A DNA stretch of 64,000 nt from Mucilaginibacter inviolabilis (GCF_011089895.1 NZ_JAANAT010000001.1:1612001-1676000); one strand, 5' to 3'. Positions 1 through 9,093 are shown, counted from the stretch's first letter. Notes: a model not told the origin generated them from the sequence alone. Made by a program: numbers and translations.

Positions 1-715
1 TCCGAAGTTTTTGACTGAGGCCCGGTCTTTCAACTGAAGGAAGTAAGCTACCGAACTGGCTTTGGTAACCCGGCCTGTATAAATGTACGACGAGTTCACG
101 TGCTACCTGGATCGCCACATCTTTTCCAAAGTCTTCCTCTACCATAGCCAGGGCGAGATCTATACCTGAGGATACACCGCCTGACGTATATATATGGCCG
201 TCTTTGATGTATAGAGGATTCGTGTCTACGGTCAGCTGCGGATAGCTTTGCTGAAGTATTTCGTTCAATGTCCAGTGTGTGGTCACTTTACGGTTATTGA
301 TCAATCCCGCTTTTGCCAGCGCAAAAGTGCCTGCGCAGACAGAGGCGATTCTCCTCGTATTTTTATCAGTACGTTTTGAAAGCCATTGGTAAAAAGGCTT
401 GAACTGAATAGTTTCTGAATCTTCCGATTCATAGTTAGAAATAATTAAAGTATCTATCCGTGATCTGATATCAATAGCGCGAATATGGCATAAAATGTCA
501 GCCCCTGCATTGGTGGCTATACATTTATCAGCTGTAGGTGCAGCTATTTGCACTTGATAGCCTACCGGTAAACCCCTGCGTCCCAGGTAAATATTTGTTG
601 TTGTAAATACATCAGCAGGCCCCACAAAGTCCATCATCATACGACCGGACATGGCTACGATAACGACTTTTTTTTTCTGATCCGCCTGAGCATTATCCAT
701 GATCTCACTTTTCAT
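1..715 (-). CDS. GlxA-family transcriptional regulator, C-terminally truncated by the window edge
   Basis: Reading the minus strand from the ATG at 715 gives an open frame of 238 codons running off the left edge. The N-terminal part is a DJ-1/PfpI-like (class I glutamine amidotransferase-like) domain: a strand (VVIVAMSG), the MDFVGPADVF segment, and the nucleophile-elbow region SVCAGTFALAKAG with the cysteine usual for this fold. It then runs through TTHW, TSGGVSSGIDLAL and LVVHLYRPGYQSQF, which are typical of the linker into the AraC helix-turn-helix of GlxA proteins. The HTH itself would lie outside the window. Known GlxA members are transcriptional regulators whose ligand is mostly unknown. 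The gene is divergent from the TetR gene at 994, with about 280 bp between them. Family assignment is confident; the regulated genes cannot be told from here. Confidence 0.85.
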   Translation of the reverse strand, partial: MKSEIMDNAQADQKKKVVIVAMSGRMMMDFVGPADVFTTTNIYLGRRGLPVGYQVQIAAPTADKCIATNAGADILCHIRAIDIRSRIDTLIISNYESEDSETIQFKPFYQWLSKRTDKNTRRIASVCAGTFALAKAGLINNRKVTTHWTLNEILQQSYPQLTVDTNPLYIKDGHIYTSGGVSSGIDLALAMVEEDFGKDVAIQVARELVVHLYRPGYQSQFGSLLPSVERPGLSQKLR

Positions 716-963
716 ACTTACAAAAATACACGTTGTGGGACTTGTCTCAAAGGACATAAATAGCGCATTTTAGGCCATTTTTAAAATAACGAACTAAAAT
801 GGTACTTAGAAAAATAAATCCTTGGAATTTACTTATAATCAATAGTTTAATTAGCGGTTTCGTCTATTAACAGACGACCAAACTTGACATTTTTAACTAG
901 CTTCAGCAATGGCAGCTTTACAACAGGCAACGCATTCAATGATAAAAAACACCAAAACATAGA

Positions 964-971
964 TAACTTTG
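964..971 (+). promoter_or_regulatory. Bacteroidota -7 element of the TetR gene
   Basis: TAACTTTG matches the Bacteroidota sigma consensus TAnnTTTG. It lies 22 bp before the ATG at 994, so transcription would start around 978 and leave a leader of about 16 nt. No convincing -33 TTG was found at the usual spacing. Confidence 0.45.
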
Positions 972-993
972 CACCGTACTAATCGGTTTGATA

Positions 994-1581
994 ATGTCAA
1001 AAGCGGACGCAACAAGAATGGATATATTAAAGAAGGCATTTGACCTGATTTACAAAAATGGTTACCAGGCAACAAGTATTGATCAAATCCTGGAAACCAC
1101 CTCTGTAACTAAGGGTGCATTCTATCATCATTTCAAAAGCAAAGAAGAAATGGGGATAGCTTTGATCGACGATGTCATACACAGGGAGATCTGGCCGACG
1201 ATCCTGAAGTCGCTCAGAGTCTCGAAGGACTTCAGAAAAAACTTATATCAAATGCTGAAAGATCTGCTGATCGCCCATCCACTATTGAACGCCGACTATG
1301 GTTGCCCCGCCGTTAACCTGGTGCAGGAAATGGCACCGATAAATGAAAACTTCAGAAAAGCGCTGAAAAAAAACCAAACTGAATGGCGCAAACTCATCGA
1401 AGATGAGATCGCAAAAGCCAAGGCTGCAGGACAGCTAAGTGCCGAACATAACTCCGAAACTACTGCGTTGTACATTATCACGCTTTACCATGGAGTACGT
1501 GCGATGGGAAAAGTACTTGGAAAGAGTTATTACAACACCTTTTTGAAGGAATATCAAAAGTATCTGGAATCACTTAAATAA
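994..1581 (+). CDS. TetR/AcrR-family repressor of the adjacent efflux operon
   Basis: A 195-residue protein with an N-terminal TetR helix-turn-helix in about the first 50 residues: ILKKAFDLIYKNGYQATSI followed by VTKGAFYHHFKSKEEM, the family signature. The rest is a helical ligand-binding and dimerisation domain. The in-frame TTG at 988 is less likely than the ATG at 994, which sits a normal distance behind a -7 element. The gene precedes an RND efflux operon in the same direction, and two palindromes of the kind TetR dimers bind lie between its stop codon and that operon. The natural inference is that it represses the pump and is released by a pump substrate. No ligand can be predicted from the sequence. 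Confidence 0.9.
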   Translation: MSKADATRMDILKKAFDLIYKNGYQATSIDQILETTSVTKGAFYHHFKSKEEMGIALIDDVIHREIWPTILKSLRVSKDFRKNLYQMLKDLLIAHPLLNADYGCPAVNLVQEMAPINENFRKALKKNQTEWRKLIEDEIAKAKAAGQLSAEHNSETTALYIITLYHGVRAMGKVLGKSYYNTFLKEYQKYLESLK

Positions 1582-1598
1582 AATTTTTTTTTATAAAA

Positions 1599-1614
1599 CA
1601 TACTGTGTGGTATG
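1599..1614. promoter_or_regulatory. Putative TetR operator 1
   Basis: CATAC-6-GTATG inverted repeat 17 bp after the tetR-type stop codon. It shares its arms and flanks (AAAACATACT...GTATGCTT) with the perfect palindrome 58 bp downstream. Two sites with the same half-sites ahead of an efflux operon suggest binding by the regulator encoded at 994. Confidence 0.65.
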
Positions 1615-1656
1615 CTTAGTTAAGATCTATGACCATTCAAATATCCAACCCAAAAA

Positions 1657-1672
1657 CATACTACGTAGTATG
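1657..1672. promoter_or_regulatory. Putative TetR operator 2 (perfect palindrome)
   Basis: CATACTACGTAGTATG is a perfect 16-bp palindrome with the same CATAC/GTATG arms as the site at 1599. The first bases of the two sites are exactly 58 bp apart. It is 117 bp upstream of the first gene of the efflux operon. It is most likely the main operator for the TetR protein. Confidence 0.7.
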
Positions 1673-1789
1673 CTTTCTATTATTCAGTGAGCATTTAACG
1701 ATGCTAACCTTCGATGATTACTTTAACTGGTTATCGCTTCACCCAAACACTTTGATGAGGCCTACGATCACAACGATCTATTTAAACTA

Positions 1790-2317
1790 ATGAAACAGAA
1801 AAATTTTACTCCTTTGATCTGGATACTGACGATGGCTATCAATGGTTTGATCGCGACCGCCTATTTTATTCCAAAGAACGATCTGCTTAATGGCTATGAC
1901 CTCACTAAATTGCCCTTGTTAAATGCAGTGTTGAACGGATCAACTTTCATTGCCTTAATTGCAGCATTGGTCAGTATTAAGCGAAAACGCGTTATAGCAC
2001 ACCGAAGCTTTGTATTTCTCGCGTTCTCATTTACCGCGCTTTTCTTATTCTCTTATCTACTCTACCATTTTTCTATTCCGTCAACAAGGTTCGGAGGCAC
2101 CGGAATGATCAAAGCTATTTACTTCTTGATACTCGTTACGCATATTTTTCTCGCAGCACTGATCGTCCCGCTGGCTTTGGTCACGATGAGCTATGCCCTG
2201 AACGGCAATTTAAACAGACACCGGAAAATAGCAGCCTGGACGATGCCGATCTGGCTGTATGTCAGCCTCACAGGTGTTATCGTTTATTTCCTCATCTCAC
2301 CATATTATCCGCATTAA
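1790..2317 (+). CDS. DUF420 family membrane protein
   Basis: A 175-residue integral membrane protein with about five hydrophobic segments. It fits the DUF420 family: PLLNAVLNGSTF near the first third, H-R-S-F after a basic loop, SYLLYHFSI, the FGGTG segment followed by IYFLILVTHIFLA, and RHRKIAAWTMPIWLYVSLTG at the end. The conserved histidines in the membrane segments (YHF, THIF, RHRK) recall heme- or copper-associated membrane proteins. DUF420 members often sit near cytochrome oxidase assembly genes, but their biochemical role is not settled. Here the gene is the first of the efflux operon, 55 bp before the adaptor and directly behind the two operators, so it is probably co-regulated with the pump. 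A ccmC/ccmD-like pair closes the same gene row. Confidence 0.85.
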   Translation: MKQKNFTPLIWILTMAINGLIATAYFIPKNDLLNGYDLTKLPLLNAVLNGSTFIALIAALVSIKRKRVIAHRSFVFLAFSFTALFLFSYLLYHFSIPSTRFGGTGMIKAIYFLILVTHIFLAALIVPLALVTMSYALNGNLNRHRKIAAWTMPIWLYVSLTGVIVYFLISPYYPH

Positions 2318-2372
2318 TCCCAAGAACAACTATACAGCTCCAATTTCTTTTACACTTAATATTTAAAACTTT

Positions 2373-3509
2373 ATGAAAAAAAATCTGATATACGGTTTGA
2401 TGGCTCATGCCATCATCTTTTCTGGCTGTTCATCCGGCAGTTTGCCATCAGTACCGGCAGCCACGCCTTCCGTACCTGTTGCAACTGTAAATGCCAGTGA
2501 TGAGATCATTTATTCGGAATACCCGGCAAAGATCGAGGGTTTGACGGATGTTGAGATCAGGACCCAGGTTTCCGGCATTCTTGAAAAGATCTTTGTCGAT
2601 GAAGGTGCCTACGTCCAAAAAGGAACCCCGCTATTCCAGATCGATACCAGGCCATATCGTGAGGCCTATAATGATGCCGAGGGTGACTTACTTGCCACAA
2701 AGGCAACGGTAGCCAGCGCAAAACTGGAAGTCGAAAAGTTGACGCCACTTGTGCAGAACAAGGTAGTTTCATTATACCAGTTAAAAACAGCGCAGGCAGG
2801 CTATGAAGCAGCTTTGGCCAAAGAGACACAGGCCAAAGCCAAGGCCGGAAATGCAAAGATCACCTTAGGTTTCGCAACGATCACAGCGCCTGTTAGTGGC
2901 TTCATTGGTCGTTTTTCGAAGAAGACCGGCAGCTTACTTTCGCCCGCTGATACTCAGCCTTTGACCTATTTGTCGGATAATCGCGAAGTGCACGCTTATT
3001 TCTCTATTGGTGAGGCAGACTTTGTTACCTTCAAGGATGGTTTAAAAGGTGCATCGATCAATGAGAAGTTAAAAAATTCACCGCCGGTAACCATTTTGCT
3101 GGCGGGCAGGAACCCATATTCCCAATCCGGGACGTTGGACATGGTTGATGCTGCATTTGATAAAACTACCGGCGCGATAACACTTCGTGCAACTTTTCCT
3201 AATCGGGAAGGCTTGCTTCGTTCCGGAAATTCCGGCAGGATCAAACTTGGTTTGAAACAATCCGGCGTGATCGATATACCGCAATCAGCCACCTTCGAAA
3301 TGCAGGACAAGACATTTGCCTTCATTGTTGATCAAAACAACAAAGCGCATCAGGTCGCCCTGACCATATCCGGCTCTACGGATAACACCTATTACATTTC
3401 CGCCGGCCTGAAGAGTGGTGACCGTGTAGTGTTAAAAGGTCTGGAAACGGTTAAAGATGGAATTCTAGTAAAACCGGAACAACCAAAAGAAAAATTGGCC
3501 AGCAACTAA
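2373..3509 (+). CDS. RND efflux periplasmic adaptor (membrane fusion protein), lipoprotein
   Basis: A 378-residue HlyD/AcrA-type adaptor. The first 19 residues form a lipoprotein signal ending in the lipobox IFSGC, so the protein is tethered to a membrane by Cys19. After a short linker come the first lipoyl half (IRTQVSGILEKIFVDEGAYV), a helical hairpin (about residues 95-150, rich in Ala and Lys), the second lipoyl half (ITAPVSGFIGRF), and beta-barrel and membrane-proximal domains to the C-terminus. Adaptors of this family bridge the inner-membrane RND pump to the outer-membrane channel. The transporter starts only 15 bp downstream and the channel follows it, so the three form one tripartite pump. 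Confidence 0.95.
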   Translation: MKKNLIYGLMAHAIIFSGCSSGSLPSVPAATPSVPVATVNASDEIIYSEYPAKIEGLTDVEIRTQVSGILEKIFVDEGAYVQKGTPLFQIDTRPYREAYNDAEGDLLATKATVASAKLEVEKLTPLVQNKVVSLYQLKTAQAGYEAALAKETQAKAKAGNAKITLGFATITAPVSGFIGRFSKKTGSLLSPADTQPLTYLSDNREVHAYFSIGEADFVTFKDGLKGASINEKLKNSPPVTILLAGRNPYSQSGTLDMVDAAFDKTTGAITLRATFPNREGLLRSGNSGRIKLGLKQSGVIDIPQSATFEMQDKTFAFIVDQNNKAHQVALTISGSTDNTYYISAGLKSGDRVVLKGLETVKDGILVKPEQPKEKLASN

Positions 3510-3524
3510 CTAAAATAACAAATC

Positions 3525-6500
3525 ATGCTTAAAGTATTTATCGATAAACCGGTAATCGCCACCGTGGTTTCTATCATGTTGGTCATTCTCGGTGCAGTGG
3601 GTCTGATGGGCCTGCCTATTCAACAATTCCCTGATATCGCGCCGCCGGTGGTGCAGGTATCCGCCAATTATCCCGGGGCCAACGCTGAAACCATGGTCCG
3701 GGCAGTAGCGCCGCCGTTGGAAGAAGCGATTAATGGCGTTGAAAATATGAGTTATATGAGTTCCACTTCCAGCAACGATGGAACGCTGACCATATCTGTT
3801 TACTTCAAGTTAGGTACCGATCCGGACCAGGCAGCGGTGAATGTGCAGAACCGGGTATCATCCGCGACCGGGCTGCTACCGCCTGAAGTCGTTCAGGCAG
3901 GTATTACTACCCAAAAGGTGCAGAACTCGCTGATCATGGCCATCAACCTGATGAGTGAGAATCCGAAGCTATATGATGCCACTTACTTGACCAATTATTC
4001 ACAGATCAACATCATCCCTGAGCTGAAACGTATCCAGGGTGTCGGTCAAGTGATCTTCTTTGGTGCCAACAGGGATTATTCCATGCGTATCTGGCTGAAC
4101 CCAGCACAAATGGCTGCCTACAATATTACACCGACAGAGGTAATGACAGCTGTACGGAGCAAAAACCAAGAAGCGGCTCCGGGCAGATTCGGGGAATCCA
4201 GCAACCGTTCATTTGAATACGTGCTTAAATATTCCGGAAAATATACTAAACCTGAAGATTATGGCAACATGATCATCAGGGCGAACTCAGATGGCAGTAT
4301 GCTGAAGCTGAAAGATGTTGCCAAAGTCGAGTTGGGTAGCTATACCTATAATTCATTGAACACGGTGAACGACAAGCAAAGTGTGTTGTTCCAGGTGATC
4401 CAGTTGCCCGGTACCAATTCAAGGGACATTCAGACGAAGGTTGGTGAATTCATGAAGAAAGCTGAAAAAGATTTCCCGAAGGGAATCAAACAGCAGATCC
4501 TTTACAATACGAAAGACATGCTGGATCAATCCATTGAACAGGTAGAACATACCTTACTGGAAGCCTTCATCCTTGTGTTTATCGTGGTTTACATCTTCTT
4601 ACAGGATTTCAGGTCGACTCTTATCCCTGCTATCGCTGTTCCGGTAGCAATTATCGGAACGTTCTTTTTCATGTCTGCCTTCGGGTTCTCCATCAACTTA
4701 CTCACCTTGTTTGCGCTTGTACTGGCGATTGGTATCGTAGTGGATGACGCCATTGTCGTGGTGGAGGCTGTACACTCCAAATTAGAACACCGTGACATCA
4801 CCCCGAAAAAAGCAACCATGACTGCTATGCATGAGATCACCGGAGCGATCATTTCCATCACACTTGTAATGGCTGCGGTATTCCTGCCTGTTGGCTTTAT
4901 GAAAGGTTCCGCAGGTGTGTTTTACAGGCAGTTCGCCTTTACGTTGGCAATAGCTATTGTGATATCCGCATTAAACGCGCTAACACTCAGTCCGGCCTTG
5001 TGCGCTTTGTTGTTGAAGGATGTGAATCATGATCATCGCGGGCAACCGAAAAATTTCAAACAGCGATTCTTTCATGCTTTCAATAAGGGATTTGAAAATA
5101 TTACGGGCAGATATGTTGGAGCCGTAAAAGGAATGATCAAATTCAAGTGGATCAGTCTGGGCGGCTTAGCGTTGGTTGTGGTTGTCACTGCCTGGCTAAT
5201 CAGAAGAACACCGACAGGTTTTATCCCATCTGAAGATCTTGGTTTCATTGCCATATCGGTCAATCTTCCTCCCGGTTCTTCTATGAACAGGACTCAGGCC
5301 ATTCTGGATGAAGCAGCGAATAAGGTACGGGATATGAAAGCTAAGTTTGCATTCAATGAAGTTGCAGGCTTTAACGTATTGACCAGTTCCACCAGCCCCT
5401 CTTCAGGCGTAGCATTTTTCAGGATGAAAAAGGACGGCGAACGCGGAGAAATGAATAGTGTCACGGATAATATAGCCGAACTGCAGAAAAGGTTGAATAC
5501 GATTAAAGGCGCTCAGTGTTTTGTCTTCTCATTTCCAACCGTTCCGGGCTTTAGCAACGTTGACGCCCTTGACCTCGTTCTGGAAGATAAGGCAGGTGGC
5601 AAGCTGGATAAGTTTGGTGGCCTGGCGAACCGTTTTATTGCCGAATTAATGAAACGTAAAGAAATTGCAGTCGCCTTTACCACCTTTCGCGCAGATTATC
5701 CGCAGTACGAAATGGTGCTTGACCATGAGAAAATCGAGCAATTGGGCGTAGATGAAAAGGATGTATTAAGTACAATGCAGTCTTACTTCGGCAGCGCACA
5801 GGTGTCAGATTTCAACCGATTCGGAAAGTATTACAGGGTGATGGTTCAGGCTGAAAAAGAAGAACGGGCCGATCCCGCATCGCTCGATGAGGTATATGTC
5901 AAGAGCAAAGCCGGTAGCATGGTTCCGGTAAAGACGATCCTCAGCTTGAAAAGAGTATTCGGACCGGAAGTGATCACACGTTATAACCTGTTCAACTCTA
6001 TTGGCGTCAATGCCGTACCCAAGCCGGGTTACAGTACCGGTAATGCGATACAGGCGGTACGTGAGGTCGCAGCCGAGGTTTTGCCAACAGGTTATTCTTA
6101 TGAGTTTTCCGGCATGACCAGGGAAGAAATTTCTTCCGGCGGCCAATCGGTGATCATCTTTGTGCTATCACTATTATTCGTTTATTTCCTGTTATGTGCG
6201 CAATATAACAGCTACATCCTTCCATTGGCCGTTGTGTTGTCTGTGCCAACCGGAATCATAGGTGTATTTATGGCTATTGGAATGGCCGGAATCGATAACA
6301 ATATTTACATTCAGGTTGCACTGATCATGCTCATCGGCTTGCTGGCTAAAAACGCGATCCTGATCGTTGAATTCGCTGTACAGCGCAGGCATGCCGGGCA
6401 CACCTTGGTGGAATCAGCGCTGGAAGCAGCCAAATTGCGTATCCGTCCGATCATCATGACCTCTGTTGCTTTTGTTGCCGGTATCACACCAATGATGCGC

Positions 6501-6701
6501 GCTACAGGTCCTTCAGCCATGGGTAACCATTCGATCAGTATCGGAGCGGCCGGCGGCATGCTTGGCGGCGTGATCCTTGGATTATTTATTATTCCGGTAT
6601 TGTTCGTTGTCTTTCAGGCACTTCATGAGAGGATCTCCGGAAAAAAAGAAATTATTGAAGAGCAAAAGGCATTGGAGTACAAACCCGAGCCTGTGCTTTA
6701 A
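3525..6701 (+). CDS. RND multidrug efflux transporter, HAE1/AcrB type
   Basis: At 1058 residues it has the usual length of hydrophobe/amphiphile RND pumps. The N-terminus starts inside the first membrane helix (FIDKPVIATVVSIML). Two porter loops and twelve membrane helices can be followed. The proton-relay aspartates of helix 4 are present as GIVVDDAIVVVE at residues 407-408, the same numbering as AcrB, and helix 10 carries the matching lysine in AKNAILIVEF. The large periplasmic loops (about 35-335 and 560-870) carry the drug-binding porter and funnel domains. The protein exchanges protons for drugs taken from the periplasm or outer leaflet. The substrate range cannot be read from sequence. 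The gene is intact and lies 15 bp after the adaptor and 17 bp before the channel gene. Confidence 0.96.
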   Translation: MLKVFIDKPVIATVVSIMLVILGAVGLMGLPIQQFPDIAPPVVQVSANYPGANAETMVRAVAPPLEEAINGVENMSYMSSTSSNDGTLTISVYFKLGTDPDQAAVNVQNRVSSATGLLPPEVVQAGITTQKVQNSLIMAINLMSENPKLYDATYLTNYSQINIIPELKRIQGVGQVIFFGANRDYSMRIWLNPAQMAAYNITPTEVMTAVRSKNQEAAPGRFGESSNRSFEYVLKYSGKYTKPEDYGNMIIRANSDGSMLKLKDVAKVELGSYTYNSLNTVNDKQSVLFQVIQLPGTNSRDIQTKVGEFMKKAEKDFPKGIKQQILYNTKDMLDQSIEQVEHTLLEAFILVFIVVYIFLQDFRSTLIPAIAVPVAIIGTFFFMSAFGFSINLLTLFALVLAIGIVVDDAIVVVEAVHSKLEHRDITPKKATMTAMHEITGAIISITLVMAAVFLPVGFMKGSAGVFYRQFAFTLAIAIVISALNALTLSPALCALLLKDVNHDHRGQPKNFKQRFFHAFNKGFENITGRYVGAVKGMIKFKWISLGGLALVVVVTAWLIRRTPTGFIPSEDLGFIAISVNLPPGSSMNRTQAILDEAANKVRDMKAKFAFNEVAGFNVLTSSTSPSSGVAFFRMKKDGERGEMNSVTDNIAELQKRLNTIKGAQCFVFSFPTVPGFSNVDALDLVLEDKAGGKLDKFGGLANRFIAELMKRKEIAVAFTTFRADYPQYEMVLDHEKIEQLGVDEKDVLSTMQSYFGSAQVSDFNRFGKYYRVMVQAEKEERADPASLDEVYVKSKAGSMVPVKTILSLKRVFGPEVITRYNLFNSIGVNAVPKPGYSTGNAIQAVREVAAEVLPTGYSYEFSGMTREEISSGGQSVIIFVLSLLFVYFLLCAQYNSYILPLAVVLSVPTGIIGVFMAIGMAGIDNNIYIQVALIMLIGLLAKNAILIVEFAVQRRHAGHTLVESALEAAKLRIRPIIMTSVAFVAGITPMMRATGPSAMGNHSISIGAAGGMLGGVILGLFIIPVLFVVFQALHERISGKKEIIEEQKALEYKPEPVL

Positions 6702-6718
6702 TTATTAATCACTGAGCA

Positions 6719-8131
6719 ATGAACAATAGTAAAATAATATATCTGATACCTTTTTTAATTGCCTTTGCTGGCGCGTGCAAGGTATCAAAGGACGTTAAAA
6801 CCCCGCAACCCGAGCTTCCGGCGGCATTTAGAAATGCACCCGCATCAGATAGCGCTAGTATAGCAAGAATGCCCTGGAAATCGTTTTTTCAAGATCAATT
6901 CTTGCAGCAACTGATAGACAGTACGCTATCACGAAACTATGATATGCAGATCGCGATGAAGAATCTGGAACAGTCACGATTGGTTCTGAAGCAATCTAAA
7001 TGGAATAATGTTCCGCAAATTGGGCTGAATGTAACAGCAAATACGACCAATCCCTCAAATAACAGTTTGAACGGATTGACACTCGGACAGTTCCTTGGTA
7101 CTAACCACCTGGAAGATTATTCGGCAAACTTAAGTTTGAGTTGGGAGGCGGACATCTGGGGTAAGATCAGAAATACTAACAGGATCGCGCTTGTCAGTTA
7201 TCTGCAAACACAGGAAGCGCAGAAGACATTGCAAACGGCTTTGATCGCATCCGTATCTCAGGGATATTTCAACCTGCTGATGCTAGACGCACAGCTGAGT
7301 ATTGCCAGGAGAAATTTAAGTTTGAACGACAGTACGCTTAACATCGTAAAGCTCCAATATGACGCCGGGCAAGTCAGTTTACTTGGCGTTCAGCAGGCGG
7401 AAGCACAACGCCAGGTTTCAGCGGAATTGGTGCCTCAACTGGAGCAGGCCATAGCTATTCAGGAGAACGCCTTGAATATGCTTGCAGGGCATTTGCCGGC
7501 TAGGATCCAGAGAAATTCGCTACTTGACGAGGTGAGCCTCCCGGCTATGCTTTCTGCAGGTATTCCCTCAGAAATGGTCAGCCGCAGACCTGATGTAAAA
7601 AGCAGGGAGCTTGATCTGACCATTGCAAATTCGCGTGTAGGTATCTCCAAAGCGCAAATGTATCCTGCATTACGCATAACTGCTTCGGGCGGCGTCAATG
7701 CGATCAGGGCCAGTGACTGGTTCAATATACCAGGATCATTATTTGGCATTGTCGGCGGCAGTGTATTACAGCCACTTCTTCAGCGTAAAGAGTTGAGTAC
7801 GCAATATCAGATCGCCAAGGTCGAGCGTGAGAAAACAGTATTATTTTTCAGGCAGACCGTGTTAAAAGCGGTTGGCGAGGTTTCTGACGCTCTGATTAGT
7901 ATTGAGAAGCTAAAGAACAGGGAAGCAGTGGCAGTTGCTCGGGTTAAAACGCTCCAGCAAGCCACCGCTAATGCCAATGCATTATTTAAGAACGGCATGG
8001 CGAATTACCTCGAAGTGATCACCGCGCAAAGTAATGCCTTACAAAGTGAACTGGAATTAGCGACTGTCAAACGACAGGAATTGAATGCCATTTCGGACCT
8101 ATATCGCAGCTTAGGAGGCGGGGCCAATTAA
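6719..8131 (+). CDS. Outer-membrane efflux channel, NodT/OprM type lipoprotein
   Basis: A 470-residue TolC-like outer membrane factor. It begins with a lipoprotein signal (lipobox AGAC, Cys20), followed by two copies of the outer membrane efflux protein repeat: about residues 60-260 (LSLSWEADIWGKIRNTNR is typical of NodT proteins) and 280-465 (SRRPDVKSRELDL, QPLLQRKEL, LEVITAQSNALQSELEL). Trimers of this family form the outer-membrane barrel and periplasmic tunnel of tripartite pumps. It is the last gene of the pump proper. Its stop codon overlaps the start of the next gene by one base (TAATG), so the ccmC-like gene downstream is translated from the same message. Confidence 0.95.
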   Translation: MNNSKIIYLIPFLIAFAGACKVSKDVKTPQPELPAAFRNAPASDSASIARMPWKSFFQDQFLQQLIDSTLSRNYDMQIAMKNLEQSRLVLKQSKWNNVPQIGLNVTANTTNPSNNSLNGLTLGQFLGTNHLEDYSANLSLSWEADIWGKIRNTNRIALVSYLQTQEAQKTLQTALIASVSQGYFNLLMLDAQLSIARRNLSLNDSTLNIVKLQYDAGQVSLLGVQQAEAQRQVSAELVPQLEQAIAIQENALNMLAGHLPARIQRNSLLDEVSLPAMLSAGIPSEMVSRRPDVKSRELDLTIANSRVGISKAQMYPALRITASGGVNAIRASDWFNIPGSLFGIVGGSVLQPLLQRKELSTQYQIAKVEREKTVLFFRQTVLKAVGEVSDALISIEKLKNREAVAVARVKTLQQATANANALFKNGMANYLEVITAQSNALQSELELATVKRQELNAISDLYRSLGGGAN

Positions 8132-8829
8132 TGAGCATTACGATGGACAAATTATTATTATACATTGATCAGGCTTGGTGGAAAATCACCGGGGTAATTT
8201 TGGTTTTTTCCACTTTATTTACAGGTTTGTTGTTACCTGTGCCCGCACTGCCCATCCTGCATGAGACCATCAGGAATCTATATTTTCATGTCCCCATGTG
8301 GATGGCAATGCTGGTCGTTTTTAAGATTTCAATATATGGGAGCTTAATGTATTTGCGTACAGGTGACCAGCGATATGATCTCTTGTCACTTGAATGCGTT
8401 AAGGTGGGACTTTTCTTTTATATACTGGGCCTGTTGTCCGGCATGCTTTGGGCTAAATATACCTGGGGGGCATATTGGAGTAATGACCCAAAACAAAACA
8501 GCGCTGCTATTGGAGCACTGCTGTATTCAGCTTACCTGGTACTTCGCAATTCTATTGAGGAAGAACAAAAGCGCGGCAGAATAGCGGCCATTTACAACAT
8601 CTTTGCTTTTCCTATTATGATTGTACTCTTGTTTGTGTTGCCGCGCATGACAGATTCCCTTCATCCAGGTAATGGAGGTAATCCGGCCTTTGGAAAATAC
8701 GATCTGGACAATGGCATGAAGCTGGCCTTTTATCCCGCTATGCTTGGCTGGTCGCTTATTGGGGTTTGGATCGCTACAATCCGTTTTCGTATCCAAATGA
8801 TTGATTACTATCAGAACACAATTAATTAA
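8131..8829 (+). CDS. ccmC: CcmC-like heme exporter subunit (cytochrome c biogenesis)
   Basis: A 232-residue membrane protein with six hydrophobic segments and the tryptophan-rich heme-handling motif of the CcmC/CcsA family (WGAYWSNDP, residues 112-120). It is flanked by the two expected external histidines, in YFHVPMW (His53) and DSLHPGN (His178). Family members present heme on the periplasmic side for attachment to the CcmE chaperone during cytochrome c maturation. The start overlaps the stop of the efflux channel gene (TAATG); an alternative ATG lies at 8143. A ccmD-like gene follows. The other ccm genes (ccmA, B, E, F) are not next to it, which is unusual. Either they are elsewhere or this is a second, specialised pair tied to the pump. 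Confidence 0.9.
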   Translation: MSITMDKLLLYIDQAWWKITGVILVFSTLFTGLLLPVPALPILHETIRNLYFHVPMWMAMLVVFKISIYGSLMYLRTGDQRYDLLSLECVKVGLFFYILGLLSGMLWAKYTWGAYWSNDPKQNSAAIGALLYSAYLVLRNSIEEEQKRGRIAAIYNIFAFPIMIVLLFVLPRMTDSLHPGNGGNPAFGKYDLDNGMKLAFYPAMLGWSLIGVWIATIRFRIQMIDYYQNTIN

Positions 8830-8839
8830 ATTTAATAAC

Positions 8840-8868
8840 AGCCAGCTGCAATCGAAAAGCAGCTGGCT
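8840..8868 (+). repeat. Strong hairpin between the ccmC- and ccmD-like genes
   Basis: AGCCAGCTGC and GCAGCTGGCT form a perfect 10-bp stem around a 9-nt loop. It starts 10 bp after the ccmC-like stop and ends 12 bp before the next ATG. No U-run follows, so it may attenuate, process or stabilise the transcript rather than fully terminate it. Confidence 0.6.
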
Positions 8869-8880
8869 TATCCGTTCAAC

Positions 8881-9093
8881 ATGAAAAAATTATTAATAGC
8901 TGCAATACTTTTTTTGCAAACTGCTAATCTCTTTGCTCAATCAGGTTCAGGAATTGAAATGGCCGACTCACTTAGAAGCTCCGGAAAAATCTACGTGGTG
9001 GTTGCGACCATTGCGATCACATTCGTGGGCCTGGCAATTTATCTGTTTTCCATTGACCGGAAATTAAAGCGATTAGAAAAGGACCATCATTAA
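8881..9093 (+). CDS. CcmD-family small membrane protein
   Basis: A 70-residue protein with a cleavable signal peptide (hydrophobic stretch, then NLFAQ at residue 20), a short polar segment, one membrane helix (VVVATIAITFVGLAIYLFSI) and a basic tail with RKLKRLEKD. This is the Bacteroidota form of CcmD, the small subunit that helps release heme-loaded CcmE from the CcmC complex. Its place 51 bp behind the ccmC-like gene supports the call. Identity rests on size, topology and neighbourhood rather than on a catalytic motif. Confidence 0.8.
   Translation: MKKLLIAAILFLQTANLFAQSGSGIEMADSLRSSGKIYVVVATIAITFVGLAIYLFSIDRKLKRLEKDHH

Noticed and set aside
721-728. A TAnnTTTG match on the minus strand directly before the GlxA-type start
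   Set aside because: It is only six bases from the start codon and would give a leaderless message, so it was not called as a promoter.
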